In this document: positions 50,309 to 58,760 of the stretch, piece by piece | Numbering within the stretch: position 1 is the first letter of the stretch | Layout of the letters: the number at the start of each line of letters is the position of its first letter | From: an uncultured Lachnospiraceae bacterium | GTDB taxonomy: Bacteria > Bacillota > Clostridia > Lachnospirales > Lachnospiraceae | Reading direction: 5' to 3' | Length of the DNA stretch: 64,000 nt | NCBI GenBank assembly: GCA_947626395.1 | Contig: CANQRU010000002.1 | Coordinates: 1-64,000 of the forward strand | Position numbers and translations under genes: made by a program | The notes under the pieces: generated by a model | The model's input: only the letters and a program-made list of their open reading frames with translations | Told to the model about the DNA's origin: nothing | Databases searched by the model: none

Positions 50309-50657
50309 CGGTTTTTATAATATTACAGACTTCCCGGTCGCCCTTCGGTACGGCCCGAAGGATAGAGCCTGCAGAGCTCGGCTACACATCACCTTATAAC
50401 CTTTCTTCCACGCGCCAGGCGCGGAGCCTACGGAGTTTACGAGTTGCGCCGCTTCCCCTTGCGGCTTTAAGACTTTCACATTAAAAGCCAGCGAAACCTG
50501 TTAAACGACATTCAGACCGGGAAATCTGATAATATTTACATGGCACCCGTCCCACAAGCCGGGGAGCTTGCTTTACTTCTTCCCGCCGGGCTTCGGACCG
50601 GCCGTCGGTGGTTTAGTGCCTGGGGCGGCAGCAACGCCGCCCCGCTTCCCTATTCAG
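50309..50657. other. Structured non-coding stretch at right prophage end
   Basis: No convincing gene is seen. Several stems are possible: CCTTCGG/CCGAAGG (50343-50361 area), GCGCC/GGCGC near 50430, GCCGC/GCGGC near 50460-50475, and GGGGCGGC/GCCGCCCC (50622-50629 with 50636-50643). CGGTCGCCCTTCGGT at 50335-50349 is identical to the first 15 bases shared by the VR and TR of the retroelement. A GATAAT box with TACATGGCACC behind it (near 50540) resembles the start of the left small RNA region. The density of stems suggests a functional RNA. Confidence 0.4.
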
Positions 50658-50948
50658 TTACGCCCGGCAGACCTTGAAAAGCCAGTCCGCCTCGTCTTCC
50701 GTTACAAGGCCGTAATATTCTTCCGTTCTTGTAAAATTGTATTCAATTCCAAAAAACTGCCGGATCGCCATTTTATAAACTTCCCATTGAGCCTGGCACC
50801 AGGCCGCGGTCTTGCGTTCCCGTTTGTATTCTTCGCTATAATATTCATATTTGCGGCTGGCTTCCAGGGATTGATCCCAGGAGGCTATACAGGCCTTAAG
50901 TTCGCTTCCGAGTTCGGTCTTTAAGAATTTTTCTTTATTGAGCTTCAT
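50658..50948 (-). CDS. Small soluble phage protein, right-end operon, unknown
   Basis: The 96-residue protein is helical and charged (SELKACIASWDQSLEASRKY, KTAAWCQAQWEVYKMAIRQF). It immediately follows 50949-51185 in the same direction and should be the third gene of a leftward operon driven from 51451. No family is recognised. Its place in a right-end, separately promoted operon is typical of accessory (moron) genes expressed from the lysogen. Confidence 0.6.
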   Translation of the reverse strand: MKLNKEKFLKTELGSELKACIASWDQSLEASRKYEYYSEEYKRERKTAAWCQAQWEVYKMAIRQFFGIEYNFTRTEEYYGLVTEDEADWLFKVCRA

Positions 50949-51185
50949 TTACTTGTCCCCCTTTTCAAAGTATTCATACGCGCTGCGGGCTTCCGCTACC
51001 GCTTTCATACGGGCCGCCGCCCTTGTTATTCTTTCAACATGGGAAGCATACCCGGCACCGTAGTCCACGGCCACGAACGCCGACATATTTTTAATTTCTT
51101 CGGCCGCTTCCGCCTTCGCTTCGTTAAATTCAGCTTCCGCCTTTTCGTATTCTTCGTTAAGATATTCAAGATAATTTTTAGCCAT
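50949..51185 (-). CDS. Small helical phage protein, right-end operon, unknown
   Basis: A 78-residue protein with a coiled-coil-like start (NYLEYLNEEYEKAEAEFNEA) and a helical second half. ATG 51185 is chosen because AAGGGGG lies about 8 nt upstream and a longer frame would overlap the preceding gene. The one-base spacing to the next gene suggests coupling. No family is recognised. Confidence 0.6.
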   Translation of the reverse strand: MAKNYLEYLNEEYEKAEAEFNEAKAEAAEEIKNMSAFVAVDYGAGYASHVERITRAAARMKAVAEARSAYEYFEKGDK

Positions 51186-51198
51186 TTTCGAGACCCCC

Positions 51199-51375
51199 TT
51201 AAAATGCGATCCTTTTATAAAATTCAATTCCTTTTACTTCGTAGGCGCCAGCGTTGCAGATGTACATATTTTCCGCGAAGTTCTTAAGGGCTTCGGCTTC
51301 GTTATCGCCGTAAGCGGAACCTACCATATTGTCGCCTTCGTTGCTTTTGTAGTAGACCGTATAAACATTTTTCAT
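51199..51375 (-). CDS. 58-residue phage protein, first of right-end operon
   Basis: The leftward frame from ATG 51375 to TAA 51199 encodes MKNVYTVYYKSNEGDNMVGS followed by AYGDNEAEALKNFAENMYIC and a short beta end. Cysteine at 40 and the small size resemble other short phage proteins; no family is recognised. GGAGG lies 9 nt upstream, behind a near-consensus promoter. Confidence 0.65.
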   Translation of the reverse strand: MKNVYTVYYKSNEGDNMVGSAYGDNEAEALKNFAENMYICNAGAYEVKGIEFYKRIAF

Positions 51376-51422
51376 ATTGAGCGCCTCCGTATTTTTTTCT
51401 TTATTTCCCTTTCGGTGATGAT

Positions 51423-51451
51423 ACTATAACTCTGAAAAGACGTACCGTCAA
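51423..51451 (-). promoter_or_regulatory. Strong leftward promoter at right prophage end
   Basis: On the minus strand TTGACG (51451-51446), a 17-nt spacer and TATAGT (51428-51423) precede the three-gene leftward operon. The boxes are identical to those of the repressor promoter (TTGACG/TATAGT), so the operon may be active in the lysogen. Confidence 0.75.
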
Positions 51452-51539
51452 TAGGTTTTTTCAAAAAAATAAAAAGTTTTTCTTGCGCCCGGAAACCTTA
51501 TATTATAAGCTATTTCCGAAGCATTACCCGCGGAAATAG

Positions 51540-51580
51540 ATATACAACAAATACCGGCTTACTTCAACGAGCGCAGCGTC
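51540..51580. other. attR: attR: right attachment site of the prophage
   Basis: The phage arm 51540-51565 is followed by AA (51566-51567), the inferred crossover, then host sequence CGAGCGCAGCGTC. The phage arm mirrors the attL arm (1703-1728). Joining host halves gives GGAAACGAGCGC and reopens the reductase frame. Confidence 0.85.
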
Positions 51581-52264
51581 GGCGCGGCTGTCCGGGAGAG
51601 CGGCATCCCCCGCGAGGAAATTTGGGTCACTTCCAAGCTCTGGCCGTCCGAGTACGGCGAGGGAAAAACCATGGCGGGTATCGACAAGATGCTCTCCCGC
51701 CTGAATATCGGCTATATCGACCTGCTCCTTCTGCATCAGCAGGTGGGCGATTATATGGGCGCGTGGCGCGACATGGAGAAGGCCGTCGCACAGGGAAAGG
51801 TGCGCTCCATCGGTCTTTCCAACTTTGAATCCGAGCGGCTGGAGGAAGTCTGCGAAGGGGCGTCCATCAAACCCGCCGCGCTGCAGGTCGAGTGCCATCC
51901 CTACTATCAGCAAAACGACCTGAAAAAACGCCTTGCGCCTTACGGTACAGTGATTGAATCCTGGTATCCCATCGGTCACGGCGACGCGGGGCTGATCAAC
52001 GAACCGGTCTTTACCGAACTTGCGAAGAAATACGGCAAGACCAATGTGCAGATCATTCTCCGCTGGCACATTCAGGCGGGCAACGTGATCTTCCCGAAAT
52101 CCACCAACCCGCAGCATATCCGGGATAACTTTGACATCTTCGATTTTGCGCTGACCGCAGAGGAAATGGAAAAGATCGCAGCTCTTGATTGCGGCAAACG
52201 GTTTTATCATGCCACTTTGGAGGAACAGGAGCGCAGCTTTTCCCTATGGGCCCCGGCAGACTGA
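51566..52264 (+). pseudogene. Aldo/keto reductase 2, 3' part, interrupted by prophage
   Basis: From the attR core the frame runs 232 codons to TGA and encodes NERSVGAAVRESGIPREEIW, the catalytic Lys in VTSKLWPSEYG and the catalytic His in LLLLHQQVGDY, ending with SFSLWAPAD. It lacks its own start and the first 50 residues, which lie at 1551-1700. An internal ATG at 51671 has no good ribosome site. Joined to the left part it would be 282 residues, the length of its intact neighbour at 678. The downstream flavodoxin follows 18 bp later. Confidence 0.93.
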
Positions 52265-52282
52265 CGGGAAGGAGCGCATGAG

Positions 52283-52783
52283 ATGAAGAAGATTCTGATC
52301 GTTTACTATTCGTGGTCGAATGGGAACACAGAGAAAATTGCACAGATGCTGCAAAAAGCGACCGGCGCTGATCTTGCGAAAATCGAAACGGTCAAGCCCT
52401 ATGAGGGCAGCTATCAGGATGTGGTGGATCAGGGAAAACGGGAGGCGGACAGCGGTTTCCAGCCGGAGATCAAACCCCTGCCGTATTCCGCCGCCGACTA
52501 TGATGTGATCGCCGTCGGAACGCCTACATGGTGGTACACTATGGCTCCTGCTGTCCTAACCTATCTGAACAGTCAGGATTGGAACGGGAAAATTGTCGTT
52601 CCGTTTATGACGGACGCAGGCTGGCCGGGTCATGTAATCCGTGATATGAAAAAAGCCTGCAAGGGCGCAATGTCCGCCTGTGAATTGCAGGTGAAGTTTG
52701 GCGCGGACGGCGGAAGCCGTATGGAGACACCCGAAAGCGAAGTCCAAAAGTGGATCGAGTGCGTAAAGGGATTATGTGAGTAA
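52283..52783 (+). CDS. Flavodoxin
   Basis: The 166-residue protein has the FMN phosphate loop VYYSWSNGNTEKIA near the N-terminus, and TPTWWYTMAPAVLTYLN for the isoalloxazine ring. It carries electrons in the cytoplasm. It lies 18 bp after the reductase gene and belongs to the same operon when the prophage is absent. GGAAGGAG precedes the ATG. Confidence 0.93.
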   Translation: MKKILIVYYSWSNGNTEKIAQMLQKATGADLAKIETVKPYEGSYQDVVDQGKREADSGFQPEIKPLPYSAADYDVIAVGTPTWWYTMAPAVLTYLNSQDWNGKIVVPFMTDAGWPGHVIRDMKKACKGAMSACELQVKFGADGGSRMETPESEVQKWIECVKGLCE

Positions 52784-52810
52784 ACTGCAACAGGCAGACA
52801 GGAGAAAGAG

Positions 52811-53482
52811 ATGAAAGCCAAAAAGATCATAAAAATTATTATAGACGCTGCCATGCTCATTCTCCTGCCTCTGCTCATGGCGTATTCACTCATTGGAGAG
52901 ACGGCGCACGAATGGCTGGGCCTTTCCATGTTCCTGCTGTTCATTCTGCACCACATCATGAATCCGGCGTGGCTGAAAACGCTTTTCAAGGGACGCTATA
53001 CGCCGCTGCGAATTTACCTCACCGGCGTCAATGTTCTCCTCTTGATCGTTATGGTTTTGCAGCCGGTCAGTGGGATCATGATGTCAAAGCACATATTTCA
53101 CTTTTCCGGCATCGGTGGTATGTCCTTTGCCCGGACAGTTCACCTGCTTTTGTCCCATTGGGGATTTATTCTAATGTCCGTTCATGTGGGCAATCACGCT
53201 GGGACGCATCGTGCGGGGAAGAAAAAGGGCATTGCTGTCCTATTATGGACAGTTGCCATTGTTGTGTCGGTTTATGGTGCATACGCATTTGTAACCCGCG
53301 ACATGGCTTCCTATCTCATATTGAAGAATCAGTTTGTTTTCTTTGATTTTGGACAGTCGCGCCTGCGGTTTATGGCGGACTACGGCTCCATGATGTGCCT
53401 TTTTGCCTGTATCGGCGCTGCTCTTTCCAAAGGGCTGAAAATGCTGAACCGACCGAAACGAGGAATTTCTCAAGATGAATAA
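52811..53482 (+). CDS. DUF4405 membrane protein, possible cytochrome b-like
   Basis: The 223-residue protein has about five membrane helices and histidines placed for heme binding (LLFILHHIMNPAWLK, VHLLLSHWGFILMSVHVGNH). DUF4405 proteins resemble the cytochrome b561-like core. Together with the flavodoxin and 4Fe-4S protein it suggests a membrane electron-transfer step. Heme binding is inferred. AGGAG precedes the ATG; it overlaps the 4Fe-4S gene by 8 nt. Confidence 0.8.
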   Translation: MKAKKIIKIIIDAAMLILLPLLMAYSLIGETAHEWLGLSMFLLFILHHIMNPAWLKTLFKGRYTPLRIYLTGVNVLLLIVMVLQPVSGIMMSKHIFHFSGIGGMSFARTVHLLLSHWGFILMSVHVGNHAGTHRAGKKKGIAVLLWTVAIVVSVYGAYAFVTRDMASYLILKNQFVFFDFGQSRLRFMADYGSMMCLFACIGAALSKGLKMLNRPKRGISQDE

Positions 53483-53777
53483 AGTTTTGAATACGATCAA
53501 TTCTGCCCCGGGAGCAAAAAGAGCCTGCACAAACTGTGGAAGATGCAAAGCGGCGTGTCCCGCGGGCATCGACATTCCCGCAACCATCGGGACATACGGA
53601 CGGCATGAGAAAAAAGAAACGCTGCGCGAGCTTGCCGGGCCGGAGGATTGCATCGAGTGCGGTGCCTGCACAGCCTGCTGCCCGGAAAGAATCGCGGTAA
53701 AGGATCTCATGCGGGAACTTGCCATGCAACAGTGCCAGCATAGAAGCCATCCGGCCTATGCGAGCGCATTGAGATAG
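53475..53777 (+). CDS. 4Fe-4S dicluster ferredoxin-type protein
   Basis: The 100-residue protein has two cluster-binding sets: CTNCGRCKAACPAGIDIP and CIECGACTACCPERI, each CxxCxxCxxxCP. It should hold two 4Fe-4S clusters and pass electrons between a soluble donor and the membrane partner encoded upstream. The start overlaps that gene. Confidence 0.93.
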   Translation: MNKVLNTINSAPGAKRACTNCGRCKAACPAGIDIPATIGTYGRHEKKETLRELAGPEDCIECGACTACCPERIAVKDLMRELAMQQCQHRSHPAYASALR

Positions 53778-53797
53778 AGGAAAAGGAGGTTTTGTGT

Positions 53798-54874
53798 ATG
53801 AAAAAAACAGTTTCGTGGATTTTGGCGGTATGTCTGCTGTTTCTTATGACGGCTTGCGGTGCCAATCCGTCCCCCAGCTATGGAGCCTCTGATACACCAT
53901 CATCCGAGGAGCAGGAGGAATCTTCTTCCTCATCCGATATATCGGAAACGTCCACTCCGGCAGAAAGCCCCTCGGAAACGTCGGAACCTTCCGAAAATGG
54001 CAAGGAAGGCTCTATTGTCTACTTCACATCCGATATTTCCCCGGAGGGGATGCTGGCCGTCTTTGAAGCCCTGGGTTGGACACCCACTGGCAACGTGGCA
54101 GTGAAGCTCTCCACGGGCGAGCCTCCTGCAAGCAATTATCTCCGCCCGGAGCTGATAAAAGATGTGGTGGATGCTGTTGACGGTACAATCGTGGAGTGCA
54201 ATACCGCCTACGGCGGCTCACGCTCCGAGACAGCCATGCACTATCAGGTGGCGGAGGATCACGGTTTCACCGGGATTGCGGATTTTCAGATTTTGGACGA
54301 GGATGGCTCCATGACTTTGCCTGTTGAGGGTGGCAACGTACTTACGGAAAATTATGTGGGCGCGGCGTTTGCCGATTATGATTCCTACGTCGTCCTCTCC
54401 CATTTCAAAGGTCACGCTATGGCGGGCTTTGGCGGAGCTATCAAAAATATCTCCATCGGCCTTGGCTCCAGCGAGGGAAAGTGTTGGATACACAGCGGCG
54501 GCAAAAGCCTGTCCAGTCCATGGGGCGGCGATCAGACTGCTTTTACTGAATCCATGGCAGAGGCGGGAAAATCCGTATCCGATTACCTTGGAAACGGAGA
54601 ACGAATCATCTATATCAACGTCCTGAATAACATCTCCATCGACTGCGACTGCGACGGGAACCCTGCTGAGCCGGACATCCACGACATTGGAATCCTCGCC
54701 TCCACCAATCCGGTTGCCATTGATCAGGCATCCATTGACCTATGCTTCGCCGCCGAAGGCAGCGAGAGCTTACAGCAACGCGTGGAACGGCAGAACGGGC
54801 TTCACACGCTGGAACACGCCGAGGAAATCGGTTTAGGCAGCCGCACCTACGATTTGGTGAACATAGATGAATGA
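53798..54874 (+). CDS. DUF362 lipoprotein
   Basis: The 358-residue protein has a lipoprotein signal (VSWILAVCLLFLMTACG, Cys as lipid anchor), a Ser/Glu/Pro-rich linker (about 25-75) and a DUF362 domain with NVAVKLSTGEPPASNYLRPE, YVVLSHFKGHAMAGFGGAIK and SINTDCDCDGN-like SIDCDCDGNPAEPDIHDIG. DUF362 proteins are often linked to iron-sulfur proteins; the function is not established. Here it is exported, after a ferredoxin gene, in a redox operon. ATG 53798 follows AGGAGG. Confidence 0.85.
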   Translation: MKKTVSWILAVCLLFLMTACGANPSPSYGASDTPSSEEQEESSSSSDISETSTPAESPSETSEPSENGKEGSIVYFTSDISPEGMLAVFEALGWTPTGNVAVKLSTGEPPASNYLRPELIKDVVDAVDGTIVECNTAYGGSRSETAMHYQVAEDHGFTGIADFQILDEDGSMTLPVEGGNVLTENYVGAAFADYDSYVVLSHFKGHAMAGFGGAIKNISIGLGSSEGKCWIHSGGKSLSSPWGGDQTAFTESMAEAGKSVSDYLGNGERIIYINVLNNISIDCDCDGNPAEPDIHDIGILASTNPVAIDQASIDLCFAAEGSESLQQRVERQNGLHTLEHAEEIGLGSRTYDLVNIDE

Positions 54875-55781
54875 GGTTGTAGAAGTTCTGCAAAGAGAGT
54901 TTGTCTACATTCAATATTACTTCCTGCTTCAGCTCCGGCAGATTGCCGGTTACTGGACTTGCGGCATGGTCGTCGGCTCCCTTGTTTCGGTGTTCGCAAA
55001 GGACACCATTCACGGAGCCTTTGACCGTATCCGGAATAAGAAGTGGGGGCTGTGGGGCGTCGTTCCGGCAAGTCTGTTAGGTGTTGCCTCCCCGCTTTGT
55101 ATGTACGGCACGATTCCCATCGCAGCGTCCTTTTCCAGGCATGGGATGCGACACGACTGGCTGGCGGCGTTTATGATGTCCAGCGTACTTTTGAACCCGC
55201 AGCTTATCATGTACTCCACCGCTTTGGGCGTAACGGCGCTGGTGATCCGCATTGTTTCCTGCACGGTCTGCGGCATTGTGGCGGGCATCGTGGTACATAT
55301 TTTTTACAAGGACAAGTCGTTTTTCAATTTTGAGGGCTTTGAGCCGAGGGCAAGCCACGACACACACCCGAACCTGTTCCTGCGGTTTCTCTTTAATCTC
55401 GGCAGGAACATCAAGGCAACCGGGCTGTACTTTCTGTTGGGCGTACTGCTTTCCGCACTGTTTCAGCGGTATGTCCCAGCGGATAAATTTGCCGCTCTGT
55501 TCGGGGAGGCAAACGAGGGCTTTGGCGTTCTGATGGCGGCGACCATCGGTGTTCCGCTCTATGCCTGCGGCGGCGGGACAATTCCGCTGATTCGTGAATG
55601 GCTTGCCATGGGCATGAGCATGGGCAGCGCATCGGCGTTCATGATTACCGGCCCGGCAACTAAAATCACAAACCTCGGCGCGCTGAAAATCGTGCTGGGC
55701 GTGAAGCGGTTTTTACTGTATCTTGCCTTCGTCATGGTATTTTCTCTGGCGACAGGACTGATCGTCAATATCATTCTGTAA
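54867..55781 (+). CDS. Permease, YraQ/ArsP-like (DUF318)
   Basis: The 304-residue protein has about eight membrane helices, with repeated SPLCMYGTIPIAASF and PLYACGGGTIPLI motifs characteristic of the YraQ/ArsP permease family. The substrate is not known; members export arsenic compounds or other ions. It overlaps the DUF362 gene by 8 nt and is the last gene of the operon. Confidence 0.85.
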   Translation: MNEVVEVLQREFVYIQYYFLLQLRQIAGYWTCGMVVGSLVSVFAKDTIHGAFDRIRNKKWGLWGVVPASLLGVASPLCMYGTIPIAASFSRHGMRHDWLAAFMMSSVLLNPQLIMYSTALGVTALVIRIVSCTVCGIVAGIVVHIFYKDKSFFNFEGFEPRASHDTHPNLFLRFLFNLGRNIKATGLYFLLGVLLSALFQRYVPADKFAALFGEANEGFGVLMAATIGVPLYACGGGTIPLIREWLAMGMSMGSASAFMITGPATKITNLGALKIVLGVKRFLLYLAFVMVFSLATGLIVNIIL

Positions 55782-55828
55782 AAAACAAAAAAGAGCGTCA
55801 AGGCGGCTGCGCATAAAGCAATAACGTA

Positions 55829-55878
55829 TTGACACTGTGTCAGAATAGCGTTATATTAACTATGCCGACACGGTGTTA
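55829..55878 (+). promoter_or_regulatory. MATE gene promoter with TetR-type operators
   Basis: TTGACA (55829-55834), 17 nt and TATATT (55852-55857) form the promoter. The palindrome TGACACTGTGTCA (55830-55842) covers the -35 box, and a degenerate copy CGACACGGTGTTA lies at 55866-55878. The same palindrome recurs before the TetR gene. Confidence 0.75.
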
Positions 55879-55883
55879 ATGTA

Positions 55884-55966
55884 TATTTCCATGCGAGCAG
55901 AACGCCAGTGACGTTCTGCATGTATTTCTATGCGAGCAGGGCGCCAGTGACGCCCTGCTCGCATTG
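55884..55966. repeat. Host hairpin repeat array, two units
   Basis: Two units of about 39 bp begin TATTTC(C/T)ATGCGAGCAG (55884 and 55923). In unit 2 ATGCGAGCAGGGCG (55930-55943) pairs with CGCCCTGCTCGCAT (55951-55964) around CCAGTGA. Unit 1 forms the shorter GCAGAACG/CGTTCTGC stem with the same CCAGTGA loop. Related units lie at 63590-63706. Confidence 0.75.
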
Positions 55967-55994
55967 GTGAGGCAAGTCAGAAAAGGAGCACAGG

Positions 55995-57380
55995 ATGATT
56001 TCCTTTCTCGAAAAAGCGATCGAACCGAAAAAGAAGTTTTCAAGCGGAACCCGCCCATTCAGCAACGCTTCCCTGTGGGCCATGATCGTCCCGCTGCTGA
56101 TCGAGCAGCTTCTGCAGGTGGTGGTGGGACTCGCGGATACCCTGATGGTCAGCTACGCCGGAGAAGCGACCGTGTCCGGCGTGTCGCTGGACACCATGAT
56201 CTACACCATTTTTATCTATCTGTTCTCCGCAGTGGCTACCGGAGGCGCAGTTGTCGTCTCCCAGTATCTGGGCAGCGCAGACCGGGAAAACGCCGACCTT
56301 GCGGCCTCGCAGATCTTCCATATCAACGCGGTTCTTTCAGCGGGCTGCACGGCTGCGATGCTCCTTATGGGAAATGCGGTTCTCTCAGGACTGTATGGCA
56401 GCGTGGAACCGGCGGTCATGGACGCCTGCCGGATCTATCTGCGCATTGTGACGCTCTCATTTCCGGCAAACGCCGTCTATAACGCGGGCGCGGCGCTTTA
56501 CCGCAGCATGGGAAAGACCCGGACCACGATGTACGTATCCGCTGCCATGAACCTGCTCAATGTGGCCGGAAATGCCGTCGGCGTGTTCGTCCTTCGGGCG
56601 GGCGCGGCAGGCGTCGCGTGGCCTACAACGATCTCCTGGTATTTTGCGGCGTTTACCATGACGGCGCTCTGTCTGCGTGAAGAAAACGACGTATGTCTGC
56701 GCCTGAAAAAAGCCGTGTCCTTCCATAAAACAATGGCGCTGCGCATCTTAAGGATCGCGGTGCCGGGCGGTATCGAAAACGGTCTGTTCCAACTGGCGAA
56801 GGTGGCGCTCGGTTCTCTGATCGCTACCCTGGGTACGGTGCAGATTGCCGCCAACGGGATCGGTCAGACAATCTGGAGCTTTGCCGCTTTGGTGAGCGTG
56901 GCCCTCTCCCCGGTATATATCACGGTGGTGGGACAGTGCATGGGCGCGGGGGACGCCGATGCGGCGGATTACTATATGCGCAAGCTCACCCGGCTTACGG
57001 TTCTGCTGGCGGTATTATGGAACGCCGCTGTTATACTCATTCTGCCTGCGATCCTGCCGCTCTACGACGTCACAGCCGAAACGAAGCGGCTGGTGTTCCT
57101 GATCGTTGTGATCCACAATCTGTTTGCCGGGATCGTTCAGCCCTTCTCCATGCCGTTGGCGGCGGGACTGCGGGCCGCGGGAGACGTGAAGTTCGCCATG
57201 TACTCCGCCATCTTCTGTACGGTGGTGCTGCGCACGGCGCTGTCCTTTCTGCTGGCGCTGTGGCTGCACATGGGTGTCGTCGGTATCGCGCTGGCAATGG
57301 GAATTGACTGGACGGTGAAGGCCGCGCTGGATCTGGCCCGCTATCGGGGCGGGAGATGGCGCAGCATGCAGGTTATATAA
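55995..57380 (+). CDS. MATE family efflux transporter
   Basis: The 461-residue protein has about 12 membrane helices and the MATE start PLLIEQLLQVVVGLADTLMV with VSQYLGSADRENA. It exports drugs or metabolites using Na+ or H+. A TetR-type operator lies over its promoter and the repressor gene follows, so expression is probably induced by a ligand. AAAAGGAG precedes the ATG. Confidence 0.93.
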   Translation: MISFLEKAIEPKKKFSSGTRPFSNASLWAMIVPLLIEQLLQVVVGLADTLMVSYAGEATVSGVSLDTMIYTIFIYLFSAVATGGAVVVSQYLGSADRENADLAASQIFHINAVLSAGCTAAMLLMGNAVLSGLYGSVEPAVMDACRIYLRIVTLSFPANAVYNAGAALYRSMGKTRTTMYVSAAMNLLNVAGNAVGVFVLRAGAAGVAWPTTISWYFAAFTMTALCLREENDVCLRLKKAVSFHKTMALRILRIAVPGGIENGLFQLAKVALGSLIATLGTVQIAANGIGQTIWSFAALVSVALSPVYITVVGQCMGAGDADAADYYMRKLTRLTVLLAVLWNAAVILILPAILPLYDVTAETKRLVFLIVVIHNLFAGIVQPFSMPLAAGLRAAGDVKFAMYSAIFCTVVLRTALSFLLALWLHMGVVGIALAMGIDWTVKAALDLARYRGGRWRSMQVI

Positions 57381-57405
57381 ACTAAACTTTTTTCCTGAAA
57401 GAATA

Positions 57406-57455
57406 TTGACACTGTGTCATAATTGGGTTATACTAACCATGTTGACACCGTGTCA
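57406..57455 (+). promoter_or_regulatory. TetR gene promoter with two palindromic operators
   Basis: TTGACA (57406-57411), 17 nt and TATACT (57429-57434) form the promoter. TGACACTGTGTCA (57407-57419) overlaps the -35 box and TGACACCGTGTCA (57443-57455) lies at the transcription start. Autoregulation by the TetR protein is likely. Confidence 0.8.
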
Positions 57456-57564
57456 GAATATATTTATTTACAGGTCAGGAAAGAGCAACGACAAAAGACC
57501 GGCGAAGCGATCGGGAAATGCCTGTCTTTCAGAAAAAACACCGGAAAAATAAGGAGGACGCAGG

Positions 57565-58188
57565 ATGCCAAAAGGATCACCGGAACTGACGGAGGCCCGC
57601 AGAGAAGAGATCATCAACGCTTGTGAAAAACTCTATCAGACGATGAGCTTTAAGGAGATCACAATCAAGGAGATCGGGAATGTAACCAGCTTTACGCGCA
57701 CATCCATTTACAACTACTTTCAGACGAAGGAAGAGATCTTCCTGGCCCTGCTGAAGCGGGAGTATGAACTGTGGATCGGCTCGCTCAAACAGACCATGGA
57801 GCAGGTGAGCGCAATGACGAAGGACGAGTTTGCGTCCATGCTGGCGCATTCTCTGGAAGAACGGGCGCAGCTTCTGAAGATCATGTCCATGAACCATTAT
57901 GACATGGAGACCGGCAGCCGCCCGGAACATCTGGCGGCGTTCAAGGTCGCGTACGGCGAGTCCATCCGAACGGTGATGGCGGCTCTCCATCAGTATTTCC
58001 CGGATATGACGGTCGAACAGAAACAGGATTTTATCTACACGTTCTTCCCGTTTATGTTCGGCATCTATCCCTACACGTACGTTACCGAAAAGCAGCGGAC
58101 GGCGATGGAGGAAGCGGGCGTCAACTATGTATTTATGACGATCTATGAGATTACGTATAACTGCGTGAGAAAACTTTTAGGAGAATAG
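57565..58188 (+). CDS. TetR family transcriptional regulator
   Basis: The 207-residue protein has the TetR helix-turn-helix (about 27-55: KEITIKEIGNVTSFTRTSIY, then NYFQTKEEIF) and a helical ligand domain. It most likely binds the TGACACNGTGTCA palindromes before its own gene and before the MATE gene, as both promoters carry them. AAGGAGG precedes the ATG. The ligand is unknown. Confidence 0.93.
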   Translation: MPKGSPELTEARREEIINACEKLYQTMSFKEITIKEIGNVTSFTRTSIYNYFQTKEEIFLALLKREYELWIGSLKQTMEQVSAMTKDEFASMLAHSLEERAQLLKIMSMNHYDMETGSRPEHLAAFKVAYGESIRTVMAALHQYFPDMTVEQKQDFIYTFFPFMFGIYPYTYVTEKQRTAMEEAGVNYVFMTIYEITYNCVRKLLGE

Positions 58189-58269
58189 AAATGAGACCAG
58201 ATCTGCAGTTGTGAAAACAGAGAGGGTCTATAAACATTACTACTTTATAATCAGGAGGAGAGGATTATT

Positions 58270-58749
58270 ATGAGCAAAACATTAACAGCGTATTTCAGCG
58301 CCAGCGGAACAACGGCGCGCGTGGCAAAGGAACTGGCGCAGGCAGCAGGCGCGGACATTTATGAGATCCGGCCCGCGGTGCCTTATACCGACGCGGATCT
58401 GAACTGGATGGATAAGAAATCCCGCAGTTCCGTGGAAATGAACGACAGATCAAGCCGCCCCGCGCTGGCGGACCGGGACGCAGACATCGCGTCTTATGAT
58501 ACCATTCTGCTGGGCTTTCCCATCTGGTGGTATGTGGCGCCGACGATCATCAATAGCTTCCTGGAGAGCTATGACTTCTCCGGAAAGAAGATCGTGCTGT
58601 TCGCTACTTCCGGCGGCAGCGGGTTCGGAAAGACCGTGGACGGACTGAGATCATCCGTAGCGGCGGATACGGTTGTCGTCGAAGGAAAGCTGCTCAACGG
58701 CAGGCAGACGGCGGAGAGCCTTAAAGCGTGGGTTGAGACAGTCCTTTAA
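58270..58749 (+). CDS. Flavodoxin
   Basis: The 159-residue protein has an FMN-binding start TLTAYFSASGTTARVAKELA and FPIWWYVAPTIINSFLESYD. It is related to the flavodoxin at 52283 but clearly different. It lies after TetR and before an aldo/keto reductase, repeating the reductase-flavodoxin pairing of the prophage insertion site. AGGAGG precedes the ATG. Confidence 0.92.
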   Translation: MSKTLTAYFSASGTTARVAKELAQAAGADIYEIRPAVPYTDADLNWMDKKSRSSVEMNDRSSRPALADRDADIASYDTILLGFPIWWYVAPTIINSFLESYDFSGKKIVLFATSGGSGFGKTVDGLRSSVAADTVVVEGKLLNGRQTAESLKAWVETVL

Positions 58750-58760
58750 GGAGGCAGTAA

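Noticed and set aside
50341-50420. tRNA or known small RNA gene near the right end
   Set aside because: The stems do not form a cloverleaf and no tRNA consensus loops are present.
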